Shown here piece after piece: positions 35,199 through 43,935 of a DNA stretch of 64,000 bases. How positions within the stretch are numbered: position 1 is the stretch's first letter; each line of letters opens with the position of its first letter. A model generated the notes under the pieces. It saw only the letters and a program-made list of their open reading frames with translations, ran no database searches and was not told the DNA's origin. The DNA lies in assembly GCA_003133645.1 (NCBI GenBank), contig PKYI01000087.1, positions 1 through 64,000 on the forward strand. Direction: 5' to 3'. A program made the translations under genes and the position numbers. The stretch comes from Acidobacteriota bacterium (GTDB taxonomy: Bacteria > Acidobacteriota > Thermoanaerobaculia > Thermoanaerobaculales > Thermoanaerobaculaceae).

Positions 35199-36353
35199 TC
35201 AGGCGCGGGCGCTGACCGCCCCGCAGTAGAAGCCGGGGTAGATCGACGCACAGCGCTCGAACTGGGCCGGGATCACCGCGATCTCGCTGAAACCGGCGGC
35301 GTCAAGGGCCCGCATCCAGCCGCTCGCGCTCATGAAGCCCGGGCGCTCGCGGATCCCCTCGGACAGTGGGACATGACCGTACTCCTCGAGCAAGGTGAAG
35401 GGGAGCTCGAGGTGGACGGGCGCCGTTGGCGTCGGGCGCAGCAACTCGCCAACGATGAGCGCGCCGCCGGGCGCGAGGAGGGCGCGCAGGTTCACCAGCG
35501 TCGCCGTGAGGTCGTGCGCCAGGTGCAGCGTGTTCACGCCGAACACCACGTCGAAGCGGGCGCCGTCGAGGCCCTGCGGCGCCGGGTCGAAGTTGATGTC
35601 GAAGCGCAGCGAGCGCACCTCGCACCCTTCCGGGAGCACCCGTTGGACCGCCCGGGTGCCGCGGCGCAGGAACGCGGGCTGGAGTTCGGTGAAGACGTAC
35701 CCCGAGGGCGGCTTGCCGGCCTGCGTCAGCGCGGCGAGCGCTGCTTCGGCCGCGCTTCCGCCTCCGCCGCCGACCTCGAGGACGCGGGCGCCCGTGCCCG
35801 CCGCCCGCGCCACCGCAACGCCGGCGATGATGTTATTCAAAGCGTAGTGGGGGTTCGTGTTGGAGAAGTAGTCGAACCAGAGGCCCAGTGTCGTCGGCCC
35901 GAAGAGGGCGTCCTGGCCCCGCAGCTCGCCGCGCAGCACCGCCGGCAACGCGGCCGCGCAGAGCGCGAGCACCTCGTACGCGGGAGCGGTCGCCGGGACG
36001 AGGCGCTCGGCCTCGGCACGGAGCTCGGCTGCGGGCGCCGTGGCAGGGCCGGGGACGAGTCGCCATCCGCCGGAGGTGGGCTCGGTCAGCCCGTACAGCT
36101 CGAGGGTCTCGACGAGCCAGCGGACCGCCAGCCTCCCGCCGTCGCTCCAAGCGCGCTCGGCGACGAGGCGGTCGGGGTCGGGCTGCTCGCCCGAGGCCAG
36201 GTCGAGCGCGGACGCCATTTCCCGGATCAGGGCGCCGATGTAGCGGTCCAGGCGCTCCGACGCCGCACGGAACGTCTCGTCGAGCACGCCCGCCGGAAGG
36301 TCGGGCGCGAGCGCCTCGAGAGAGCGGGGAATGGTCATCGGCAGGCTGGGCAT
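35199..36353 (-). CDS. SAM-dependent methyltransferase (polyketide-type)
   Basis: A 384-residue protein. Residues 1-170 are a helical N-terminal domain; then the SAM-binding motif ARVLEVGGGGGSAAEAAL, the post-I acid region GYVFTELQPAFL, FDVVFGVNTLHLAHD and LLAPGGALIVGELL. This matches the methyltransferase domain type found in polyketide synthases and in stand-alone small-molecule methyltransferases. Target unknown. It begins one nt after the Dus stop, so both belong to one operon. Confidence 0.82.
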   Translation of the reverse strand: MPSLPMTIPRSLEALAPDLPAGVLDETFRAASERLDRYIGALIREMASALDLASGEQPDPDRLVAERAWSDGGRLAVRWLVETLELYGLTEPTSGGWRLVPGPATAPAAELRAEAERLVPATAPAYEVLALCAAALPAVLRGELRGQDALFGPTTLGLWFDYFSNTNPHYALNNIIAGVAVARAAGTGARVLEVGGGGGSAAEAALAALTQAGKPPSGYVFTELQPAFLRRGTRAVQRVLPEGCEVRSLRFDINFDPAPQGLDGARFDVVFGVNTLHLAHDLTATLVNLRALLAPGGALIVGELLRPTPTAPVHLELPFTLLEEYGHVPLSEGIRERPGFMSASGWMRALDAAGFSEIAVIPAQFERCASIYPGFYCGAVSARA

Positions 36354-36354
36354 C

Positions 36355-37329
36355 TCAGGCGGCTCCCTGGGCGAGGAAGTAGTCCTCGACGGCGCCGAGC
36401 ACGGCCTGGGCGGAGGCCAACTCGGAGAGGCGGCGGCGCAGCGTGCGGCCGTCGGGGAGGCCGTGCGTGTACCAGCCGGTGAACCGCCGCAGCTTGTGCA
36501 GGGCGGTGCGTTCGTCCTCCCGGCCAATCACCTCGTGGAAGTGAGCCCGCATCAGTGTGCGCCGTTCGGCCAGGGACGGCTCCGCGTACGGCTCGCCACC
36601 GAGGAGCGCGGCGGCCTGCGAGAAGATCCACGGGTTGGTCAGGCTCGCCCGGCCGATCATGACCGCGTCGCATCCGGTTTCGCGCCGCATCGCGACCGCT
36701 TGCTCCGGCGTTGTCACATCGCCGTTGCCGACCACCGGGATGGCGAGCGAGCGCTTGAGCGCCCCGATCGCTCCCCACTCCGCGCGCCCGGTGAACTGCT
36801 GCCGGGCGGTCCGAGGGTGGAGGGTGACGGCGTCAGCCCCCTCATCCTGGCAGATCCGCCCGACTTCGAGGAACGTTGCGGCATCCTCGCGCAGGCCGAG
36901 GCGAAATTTGACCGTGAGCGGAACGGAAACCGCCGCGCGAACGGCGCGGACGATGCGCCCGGCCAGAGGGAGGTCGCCGGTGAGCGCCGCACCCGCGCAC
37001 CCCTTGAGGACCTTGTTGGCGGGGCAGCCCATGTTGATGTCGCACACGTCCGCCCCCATGCCCTCCACGAGCCGTGCGGCCTCGGCCATCTTCTCCGGGT
37101 CGGAGCCGAAGATCTGGATCGCGATCGGGCGCTCCTCGTCCACGAAGTGCAGCATCTTGAGGGTGCTGGGGCGCTGTCGCGTGAGGCCCTCGCTGGAGAT
37201 GAACTCCATCGACACGAGGCCGCAGCCGCCCAACCGGCGGATGAGCAGGCGAAAGTCCCTATCCGTAATGCCCGCCATCGGGGCGAGGACCAACGGTGGC
37301 TCGACGGCGACGTTTCCGATACGCAGCAC
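36355..37329 (-). CDS. dus: tRNA-dihydrouridine synthase (DusB-like)
   Basis: A 324-residue FMN TIM-barrel enzyme reducing uridines in the tRNA D-loop. PLVLAPMAGITDRDFRLLIR, CDINMGCPANKVLKGCAGAA with the catalytic Cys, VTLHPRTARQQFTG and VVGNGDVTTPEQA are the family blocks. GTG at 37329 lies 7 nt after TATACT, a leaderless layout. It precedes the methyltransferase gene by one nt. Confidence 0.93.
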   Translation of the reverse strand: MLRIGNVAVEPPLVLAPMAGITDRDFRLLIRRLGGCGLVSMEFISSEGLTRQRPSTLKMLHFVDEERPIAIQIFGSDPEKMAEAARLVEGMGADVCDINMGCPANKVLKGCAGAALTGDLPLAGRIVRAVRAAVSVPLTVKFRLGLREDAATFLEVGRICQDEGADAVTLHPRTARQQFTGRAEWGAIGALKRSLAIPVVGNGDVTTPEQAVAMRRETGCDAVMIGRASLTNPWIFSQAAALLGGEPYAEPSLAERRTLMRAHFHEVIGREDERTALHKLRRFTGWYTHGLPDGRTLRRRLSELASAQAVLGAVEDYFLAQGAA

Positions 37330-37336
37330 GCGACCG

Positions 37337-37342
37337 AGTATA
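37337..37342 (-). promoter_or_regulatory. -10 box of dus
   Basis: TATACT on the minus strand (37342-37337), 7 nt before the GTG start, with no Shine-Dalgarno between. Suggests a leaderless mRNA covering dus and the methyltransferase. Confidence 0.5.
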
Positions 37343-37350
37343 CCTTCCGG

Positions 37351-38256
37351 TCAGGACGCGCCCGGGCCCGCCGCTTCCAGGCGGGTTAGCAGCTGGCCAC
37401 GTGACGTGATCCCGAGCTTCGCGTAGGCGTGCTTCAGGTGGTCCTTCACCGTGTACTCGGTGATGCCGAGCCGTGTCGCGATCTCGCTCGCCTTCTGGCC
37501 GCGCAGCAGGAAAGCGAGGACCTCCGCCTCGCGGTGCGAGACCTGAACCCCGGAGCAGCGCTGCCGGATCTCCTCGGGCTGCAGGAGGCGGATGGGGGAC
37601 AGCACGACCAGCGAGTAGCCGGCGCCTCCGAGCCCCGCCAGCGCGACGATCTCGAGGCGCCAGCGGCCGCCATCGCCGGTCGTGACGGCCTGCCGGCGCA
37701 CGCGCTCGCTCGACTTCACCAGCGCGGCGATCTCCGACACGATCAACGAGAGCAGCGGGGCCGTCTCGCCGTTGGCGAGCCGGGCCTGGGGTTGTTCGGT
37801 GTGGAGCGCGAGGAGTTCCTCGCCGGGGGCGTTGGCGAAGAGTATCTCCCCGCGCTCGTCCATGAGGAGGTGGGCCTCGTTGGCGACGCCGAGGATCTGC
37901 ACCAGGATGTCGATCTGGCGGCTGGCGTTGCTGCGGTCGATGAGAGCGAGCAGCGCGCCTTCGATCAGCGGCCGCAGACACTCGATCACCGCCAGGCTGG
38001 CGGCCGGCCGCGTCCCCGCGTCGAACAACCGGAGCAAGCCGCGGAAGTTCTCCGCTTCGAGGCGGGCCACGAGGGGCGCGCTCGGGCTTTGAGGTCCGAA
38101 CTGATAGTCGGCTTCCGGCCCGTCGGGGAGGATCTGGAGGGAAAGCCGGCACCCCGATGCTCCGGTCGCCTGCAGGAGCCCGCGCAGAATCGCGACCACC
38201 GCCGGATCATCGGCGGGGGGTGGAAGCTGAGCGAGCAGGACCGGCGGCCGCCACAC
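37351..38256 (-). CDS. LuxR-type transcriptional regulator with PAS-like domain
   Basis: A 301-residue regulator. A PAS-like region lies around 105-210 (DILVQILGVANEAHLLMDE, GEILFANAPGEELLAL), and a LuxR/GerE helix-turn-helix forms the C-terminus (VSHREAEVLAFLLRGQKASE, then IATRLGITEYTVKDHLKH). The signal sensed is unknown. GTG at 38256 lies 7 nt after TAGACT; TTG codons at 38259 and 38292 are alternatives. Divergent from the permease gene at 38416, a possible target. Confidence 0.85.
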   Translation of the reverse strand: MWRPPVLLAQLPPPADDPAVVAILRGLLQATGASGCRLSLQILPDGPEADYQFGPQSPSAPLVARLEAENFRGLLRLFDAGTRPAASLAVIECLRPLIEGALLALIDRSNASRQIDILVQILGVANEAHLLMDERGEILFANAPGEELLALHTEQPQARLANGETAPLLSLIVSEIAALVKSSERVRRQAVTTGDGGRWRLEIVALAGLGGAGYSLVVLSPIRLLQPEEIRQRCSGVQVSHREAEVLAFLLRGQKASEIATRLGITEYTVKDHLKHAYAKLGITSRGQLLTRLEAAGPGAS

Positions 38257-38263
38257 CAAATTG

Positions 38264-38269
38264 AGTCTA
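38264..38269 (-). promoter_or_regulatory. -10 box of the LuxR-type gene
   Basis: TAGACT on the minus strand (38269-38264), 7 nt before the GTG at 38256. It supports that start in a stretch lacking a Shine-Dalgarno. Confidence 0.4.
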
Positions 38270-38415
38270 ACCGCAAGCTTCCCATGGGGCAAACTGGCGG
38301 CGGCCTCGTGGCGGCGGCCTCGGGGGTTCCGGAAGCCCTGCCTGTGGTAACGTTCCCGAGCCGGCTGCCGACCGCGGGCGCACAGCCGGCGGCGGTCGGC
38401 GGAGGAGCCTGAACC

Positions 38416-40452
38416 GTGTACGAGCTGCCTGGGGGTCCGCCGGGTCTGGACGAGCCGGTCGACGCAGGCCGAGGGGTTTTCGCCCGCCTGGGCCGGCTCG
38501 TCGTCGGCAAGCCCAAGGACCCGACCGACCCCGACGTCTTCCACAAGCTCTCGCTGGTCGCATTCCTTGCCTGGGTCGGCCTCGGCGCGGACGGGCTCTC
38601 GTCGTCGTCGTACGGCCCCGACGAGGCGTTCCGCGCGATCCTGGGACACGAGTACCTGGCGCTCTTCCTGGCGGCGTTGACGACCCTGACGGTCGTCCTG
38701 CTCTCGTACTCCTACACGTTCGTCGTCGAGCACTTTCCCAGCGGCGGCGGCGGCTACGTGGTGGCGAGCAAGCTCCTCGGGCCGCTGCCCGGCGTCGTCT
38801 CCGGCTCCGCCCTGGTCGTGGACTACGTCCTCACGATCACCATCTCGATCGCCTCGGGGGTGGACGCGATCCTGAGCTTCGTCCCGATCGGCTGGCACCA
38901 CCTCAAGATGCCGCTCGATCTCGCGATCCTGCTGCTGCTCGTCGTATTGAACCTGCGCGGGGTCAAGGAGTCGGTAAAGGTGCTGTTGCCGATCTTCCTG
39001 GTTTTCATCGCGATGCATGCGCTGTTGATCCTCTACGGCGTTGCCACCCAGCTTTCGGTGTGGCCGCAGGTGATGCAGGCCACGCACGCGGCGGCGTCGC
39101 GGGATATCGGCGTGCTCGGCTTCTGGGCCGTGTTCCTGATCTTCATGCGGTCGTACTCGCTCGGCGCCGGCACCTACACGGGCATCGAGGCCGTCTCCAA
39201 CGGGCTGCAGATCCTGAAGGAGCCGCGCGTGGCGACGGCCAAACGGACGATGTTCTACATGGCGGCGTCGCTGGCACTCACCGCCGGCGGGATCCTGGTC
39301 TGTTACCTCCTCTGGCACGCGTCGCCGGAAGCGGGCCGGACGATGAACGCCGTGCTGCTCGACAGGGTCATGGGGTCGTGGGTGCTGGGGGGCTGGCGGA
39401 TCGGCGCGTGGCTCGTCGTCATCACCCTGGTATCGGAGGGAGCACTCCTGTTCGTGGCCGCCCAGACGGGGTTCATCGACGGCCCGAGGGTGCTGTCGAA
39501 CATGGCGATGGACTCGTGGATGCCGCACGCGTTCGCGAACCTCTCGGAGCGGCTCGTCACCAAGAACGGCATCATTCTCATGGCGGGGGCCTCGGCGAGC
39601 CTGCTGATCTACTCGAAGGGGAAGGTGTCGTTCCTCGTCGTGCTGTACGCGATCAACGTCTTCATCACGTTCAGCCTGACGCAGATCAGCATGGCGCGGA
39701 TGTGGATCACCGAGCGGCACCTCCACCGCGGTTGGGCCGCCAAGGTGGTCCTCCACGCGGTGACGCTCGTCCTTTGCATTGCGATCCTCGTCATCACCAC
39801 GTTCGAGAAGTTCACCGAGGGCGCCTGGCTGACGTTCGTCATCACATCCGGCCTGATCGCGGTCTGCATCCTCGTACGCCGCCACTACCTTGGCATCCAG
39901 CGCGAGATCGGCGGGCTGGACGCAATCCTCTCCGAGATTCCGACCGAACCGGTGGCGGCGCCGGCGCCTCCGGTCGACCCCGCCGCTCCGGTGGCGATCC
40001 TCATGGTGTCCGGGTATGGCGGCCTCGGCGTGCACGCCCTGTTGACGATCCAGAGGCTATTCCCCGGGTATTACAAGAACGTGGTCTTCCTCTCCGTCGG
40101 CGTCGTGGACTCCGGGCACTTCAAGGGGAGGACCGAGGTGGACTCGCTGATCGCCAGCACCGAGAGCAGCCTGCGGCGCTACGTCGACTTCGCGCACCGG
40201 CTCGGGCTCGCGGCCGAATCGCGCTACCGGGTCGGGACCGACGTCGTCCTCGATGCCGAGCAGCTCTGTCACGAGGTGCGGCGGGAGTTCCCAAAGGGGG
40301 TTGTCTTCCTGGGAAAGCTCGTGTTCGCGCAGGAGAAGTTCTACTACCGCTTCCTCCACAACGACACCGCGTTCGCGATTCAACGGAGGCTGCAGTTCTC
40401 CGGTCTGCCGACGATCGTCCTGCCGATCCGGATGGGTATTGCCAGAAGGTGA
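38416..40452 (+). CDS. APC-family permease with C-terminal USP-like cytoplasmic domain
   Basis: A 678-residue protein. An N-terminal cytoplasmic stretch of about 45 residues precedes about twelve membrane segments (SLVAFLAWVGLGADGLSSSS, HFPSGGGGYVVASKLLGPL are transporter-core motifs). Residues 515-678 are hydrophilic (VAILMVSGYGGLGVHALL, YYKNVVFLSVGVVDSG, TDVVLDAEQLCHEVRRE), resembling a universal-stress-protein fold. Substrate unknown, perhaps amino acid or K+. GTG at 38416 has GGAGGAG upstream. Divergent from the LuxR regulator. Confidence 0.88.
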   Translation: MYELPGGPPGLDEPVDAGRGVFARLGRLVVGKPKDPTDPDVFHKLSLVAFLAWVGLGADGLSSSSYGPDEAFRAILGHEYLALFLAALTTLTVVLLSYSYTFVVEHFPSGGGGYVVASKLLGPLPGVVSGSALVVDYVLTITISIASGVDAILSFVPIGWHHLKMPLDLAILLLLVVLNLRGVKESVKVLLPIFLVFIAMHALLILYGVATQLSVWPQVMQATHAAASRDIGVLGFWAVFLIFMRSYSLGAGTYTGIEAVSNGLQILKEPRVATAKRTMFYMAASLALTAGGILVCYLLWHASPEAGRTMNAVLLDRVMGSWVLGGWRIGAWLVVITLVSEGALLFVAAQTGFIDGPRVLSNMAMDSWMPHAFANLSERLVTKNGIILMAGASASLLIYSKGKVSFLVVLYAINVFITFSLTQISMARMWITERHLHRGWAAKVVLHAVTLVLCIAILVITTFEKFTEGAWLTFVITSGLIAVCILVRRHYLGIQREIGGLDAILSEIPTEPVAAPAPPVDPAAPVAILMVSGYGGLGVHALLTIQRLFPGYYKNVVFLSVGVVDSGHFKGRTEVDSLIASTESSLRRYVDFAHRLGLAAESRYRVGTDVVLDAEQLCHEVRREFPKGVVFLGKLVFAQEKFYYRFLHNDTAFAIQRRLQFSGLPTIVLPIRMGIARR

Positions 40453-40559
40453 GACAGCCCGCGAGCTCGCCCGCGCCGCTCCGGCGCGCACACAACAACC
40501 TTGCCGATAAGGACATCACTGGCATATGCGGCGCTGTTGCGCGAATCATTGACAATCCC

Positions 40560-40589
40560 TTGTGTCGGGTTTGCTGAATGATGTATGAT
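40560..40589 (+). promoter_or_regulatory. Promoter of the FHA/NtrC-like gene
   Basis: TTGTGT (40560-40565), 18-nt spacer, TATGAT (40584-40589). Nearby TTGACA (40549-40554) is too far from it. The region 40453-40594 is otherwise without genes. Confidence 0.45.
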
Positions 40590-40594
40590 TGAAC

Positions 40595-42433
40595 ATGTCC
40601 GTGGGGGTGGCGATGGTTCTGCTCGCGGTGGAGTCTGAGAATGGAGCCGTGCTCAATTACCGGCTCGAGAAGAACCAGATTACGGTCGGTTCCTCGAGCA
40701 GGAACGACGTCGTCGTGCGATCCCCGGCTGTCGCGGAGCGCCACCTGGTCATGCACCGGAACGGGGATAGGTTCACATTCGTGACGGTCGATCGCCAGAC
40801 CGTGGTCCTCAACGGCGAGCGGCGATCGCGGGGCGTGCTCTATCCGGGCGACCGGATCCGGCTCGGGCCGATGACGCTGGTGTTTCGCGGCTCGGAGACC
40901 GGCGGCGCCGAGGCCATCCCGAATGCGGTTCCGCCCGAGCAAGACGCGTCGTCGTCTCCGGCTCGGGACGGCGCGCCACAGTTGGCGTTCCTCTCCGACC
41001 CGGCCGGCTTCGCGACGGCGCGTTTGGAGCTCATGGCGGCGTTGGCGACGCCCCACAGCGACTGCTTCCGGAGGGTCATCGCGCTGATCCGGGACGCGCT
41101 CCCGGGTGTTGAGCTGGCAGTGCTGGCGCCGGACGGGGGCGGTGGTTTGGCGGCACTGGCTTCGGTGTGGGAGGGCGACCTGCCCCGGTTTCCTCCGGCG
41201 GGTCTCTCCGACCTGACGACCCCCGGACGGTACGCCCAGATCGGCAGCGGGGGCTCCGCGACGGTCGTCTATCCGATCTCGGCGCTCGAGGGCGAGCCGG
41301 TGGGCGCGATCGCCGCCCGGCCCGCGGGGATGCTCGGCAACGAGGGTGTCGGGCTGCTGGGCGAGACGGCCCGGCTGCTCGGCCTGCGCTGGCGCGAGAT
41401 CGGCCGTGCGGACACCGTCGTGCCGGGCTCGGACGTGGACGCGCGTCAAGCGCTGGGCGCCCGGGTCCCGGGCACCTCGCAGGCGGTCCAGGTGCTGCGG
41501 GCGGGGATGGTGGCCGCAGCAGTCGGGAACGATCCAGTCCTCGTCTGCGGCGGCGAAGGGGTCGGGCGCACCGAGATGGCGCGCCTGCTTTCATCCATCG
41601 GCCCCGACCGGGGAAGGCGGGTCGTGGTCGTAGATGGGGGTGGTGCCGACGACCGCGCGGTGCGGCGGGAGCTGTTCGGACCTACCGGGGTCCCGAGCCT
41701 CGCCGACAGGGTCGAGGGCGCGGTCGATCGGGCGCGCGGTGGCGTCCTGATCCTGCGCAACGTGGACCGCCTTCCGCTGCCGCTGCAAGCCGAGCTCGCG
41801 GGCTTGATCTCGGCGCAGCAGCGTGAGCCGGCGGGCGCCGGCTCGGTGCGCTGGGTCGTCACCTGTGGCGAGGACCCGCTCGCCCTCGTGCAGCAGGGCA
41901 AGCTGGAACCGGCGTTCTTCCTGGTCTTCTCGCGCCGGATGCTGCGCGTGCCGCGCCTGGCGGAACGCCGCGAGGACCTGCCGCTGTTGATCGCCGGGAT
42001 GCTCGCACGCGTCGCCCAGGACCAGCAGAAGAGCATCCGCGGGATCACGCTGGAGTGTCTCAACACGCTGCTAGCGCAGCCGTTCCCCGGCGAGATGGCG
42101 GAGCTGGTCGGGGCGATCAACCGGTTCGTCACGGCGACCCCCGACGGGGAGATGGTCAGGTGCGAGGAACTTTCGGGGAGCGGCGGGGACCCCCTGGCCC
42201 GCGGGTCCCAGGCGGCCACCAGCCTCGCCGACGTGCTGGCCTCCGACAACCTCAAACAGGTCGTGCCGCGCGTCGAGCAGCTCATCATCGACCGCGTGAT
42301 GCGGCAGGTGAAGGGCAATCAGTCAAAGGGTGCGCGCGCGCTCGGGATCTCCCGCGGCGCCCTGATCGCCAAGCTCAAGGAGTACGCGGTGCCCGACTAC
42401 CGGTTCCTGCGCCGGAGGCAGGGCAGGGCGTAG
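40595..42433 (+). CDS. FHA-domain protein with degenerate AAA+ (NtrC-like) and Fis-type HTH
   Basis: A 612-residue protein. FHA domain at about 10-100 (ITVGSSSRNDVVVRSPAV, the phosphothreonine site), a GAF-like region about 150-275, an AAA+ region about 310-530 and a Fis-type HTH (NQSKGARALGISRGALIAKL). The AAA+ part has lost key residues: Walker A reads GEGVGRTE (Arg for Lys), Walker B reads GGVLILRNVDRL (no Asp-Glu), and GAFTGA is missing. It is thus unlikely to activate sigma-54. ATG at 40595 (5 nt after the -10) or ATG at 40613 (after GGGGGTGG) may be used. Confidence 0.85.
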   Translation: MSVGVAMVLLAVESENGAVLNYRLEKNQITVGSSSRNDVVVRSPAVAERHLVMHRNGDRFTFVTVDRQTVVLNGERRSRGVLYPGDRIRLGPMTLVFRGSETGGAEAIPNAVPPEQDASSSPARDGAPQLAFLSDPAGFATARLELMAALATPHSDCFRRVIALIRDALPGVELAVLAPDGGGGLAALASVWEGDLPRFPPAGLSDLTTPGRYAQIGSGGSATVVYPISALEGEPVGAIAARPAGMLGNEGVGLLGETARLLGLRWREIGRADTVVPGSDVDARQALGARVPGTSQAVQVLRAGMVAAAVGNDPVLVCGGEGVGRTEMARLLSSIGPDRGRRVVVVDGGGADDRAVRRELFGPTGVPSLADRVEGAVDRARGGVLILRNVDRLPLPLQAELAGLISAQQREPAGAGSVRWVVTCGEDPLALVQQGKLEPAFFLVFSRRMLRVPRLAERREDLPLLIAGMLARVAQDQQKSIRGITLECLNTLLAQPFPGEMAELVGAINRFVTATPDGEMVRCEELSGSGGDPLARGSQAATSLADVLASDNLKQVVPRVEQLIIDRVMRQVKGNQSKGARALGISRGALIAKLKEYAVPDYRFLRRRQGRA

Positions 42434-42489
42434 CGCCGGGCCGGAGCCGGCGGCGTCACGGCTGCGCCGGGACCCCGGTGAGACGGCGG

Positions 42490-42891
42490 CTACGGTCTTT
42501 TGAAGACGAACGCCCCCGGCAGCAGGACGTCGAGCGAGGTGACCTGCCGGTCCCCGCCGGCGGACGTGGCCAGGATCACCGGCATCGCCGCAGCGAACTC
42601 CGCCAGGACCTGGCGGCATGCGCCGCATGGCGCGACCGCCGTGCCGTTGGCCACGACCGCCACCGCCGTCGGCCGCGCGCCGGTGACGACCGCCGCCGCA
42701 ACCGCATTACGCTCGGCGCAGACCGTGAGGCCGAACGAGCTGTTCTCGACGTTGCACCCGGGAAAGACCCGCCCGTCCTCGGCAAGGACCGCCGCGCCGA
42801 CGGGAAACTTCGAATAGGGAGCGTACGCCATCGCCTGGGCGCGGCGTGCCGCCTCGACCAACCGCTCGATGACCACCGGCGCCAGTTCCAT
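42490..42891 (-). CDS. cdd: Cytidine deaminase
   Basis: A 133-residue enzyme converting cytidine to uridine in pyrimidine salvage. Zinc site: VCAERNAVAAAVV (Cys-Ala-Glu) and APCGACRQVLAEF (Cys-x-x-Cys). YAPYSKFPVGAAVLAEDG and CNVENSSFGLTVC are the nucleoside-binding motifs. TATGGT lies 6 nt before the ATG at 42891, suggesting a leaderless mRNA. Confidence 0.95.
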   Translation of the reverse strand: MELAPVVIERLVEAARRAQAMAYAPYSKFPVGAAVLAEDGRVFPGCNVENSSFGLTVCAERNAVAAAVVTGARPTAVAVVANGTAVAPCGACRQVLAEFAAAMPVILATSAGGDRQVTSLDVLLPGAFVFKRP

Positions 42892-42897
42892 GCCGGC

Positions 42898-42903
42898 ACC
42901 ATA
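42898..42903 (-). promoter_or_regulatory. -10 box of cdd
   Basis: TATGGT on the minus strand (42903-42898), 6 nt before the cdd ATG, no Shine-Dalgarno between. Confidence 0.4.
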
Positions 42904-43038
42904 GACGCCAAGCGCGGCGCACACAAGAGGTCCCGGCTCGGCGGCCTCGGATCGGCGGGAAAGCACGCGCGGCTTTCCGAGCGCTCGGGGCCGCCGGTTC
43001 GGAATCTGACCGTGTAAGATGCCGCTCCGGAGGCGGGA

Positions 43039-43917
43039 ATGGAAGCCGGCCAGGCACGCACGCTCGAACGCCCCAGGATTTCAGCGGTCGTCACGACCTT
43101 CAATGAGGAGCACAACGTCGGCGACTGCATCGCCTCGCTGGAGTGGTGCGACGAGATCGTGGTGGTGGACTCGTACTCCACCGACCGGACGCCCGAGATC
43201 GCCCGTGGCTGCGCCAAGGTGCGCTTCTTCCAACGGCCGTACCGGGGTTCTGCCTCGCAGAAGAACTGGGCGATGGACCAGACCCGCTTCGAGTGGATTC
43301 TCATCTTCGACGCGGACGAGCGCTGCACGCCCGAGCTCCAGGCCGAGATCACGTCGCTGCTCGCCTCTGGCCCGAGTGCGGAGGCGTACGTCATCAAGCG
43401 CCGGGCATACTTCATGGACCGCGTCATCCGCTACTCGGGGTGGCAGCACGACCGGGTGGTGCGTCTCGTCAAGCGTGGCGCGGGCCGCTACCCGAACAAG
43501 CGCGTGCACGCGGACATGCAGACGAGAGGCACGGCGCCGGTGCTGAAGAGCCCGATGCTGCACTTCATGATCGAATCGTTCGACCAGTACCTGCCGCGCA
43601 TCGTCAAGTACGGGTTCTGGGGCGCGGCGCAGGGATGGAAGACGAACCGGAGCGCGGGCCTCGCCGGGGTGTTCGGGCGCCCGCTCTGGCGGTTCGTGCG
43701 GATGTACTTCCTCCAGTTCGGTTTCCTCGACGGCATGGCGGGGTTGGTCTTCTGCATGCTGCAGGCGTTCGGGACCTACCTCAAATGGGCGATCTTGTGG
43801 GAGTGGTGCGCCAACGCCGCCCGCGGCCGCATGCCGAAGTTGCCCGAGTTCGACGACGACGAGTCGGTGTGGGCGTGGGGCGAGGAGCCGGACGGCGGGA
43901 CGACGCCCGGGACGTGA
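43039..43917 (+). CDS. Family 2 glycosyltransferase (WaaE/KdtX-like)
   Basis: A 292-residue GT-A enzyme. RISAVVTTFNEEHNVGDCIA, VVVDSYSTDRTPEIA, the second-domain QKNWAMDQTRFEWILIFDAD with the metal-binding Asp-x-Asp, and RHDRVVRLV-like WQHDRVVRLVKRG resemble WaaE/KdtX lipopolysaccharide-core beta-glucosyltransferases. A C-terminal amphipathic/hydrophobic stretch (FLDGMAGLVFCMLQAFGTYL) suggests membrane association. GGAGGCGGG precedes the ATG; a TAAGAT box lies at 43015-43020. Confidence 0.88.
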   Translation: MEAGQARTLERPRISAVVTTFNEEHNVGDCIASLEWCDEIVVVDSYSTDRTPEIARGCAKVRFFQRPYRGSASQKNWAMDQTRFEWILIFDADERCTPELQAEITSLLASGPSAEAYVIKRRAYFMDRVIRYSGWQHDRVVRLVKRGAGRYPNKRVHADMQTRGTAPVLKSPMLHFMIESFDQYLPRIVKYGFWGAAQGWKTNRSAGLAGVFGRPLWRFVRMYFLQFGFLDGMAGLVFCMLQAFGTYLKWAILWEWCANAARGRMPKLPEFDDDESVWAWGEEPDGGTTPGT

Positions 43918-43935
43918 CGGCCCGCGGCCGCCCCG

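Noticed and set aside
41076-41594. Arg/Pro-rich antisense frames in the FHA gene
   Set aside because: Low-complexity shadow of the plus-strand gene.
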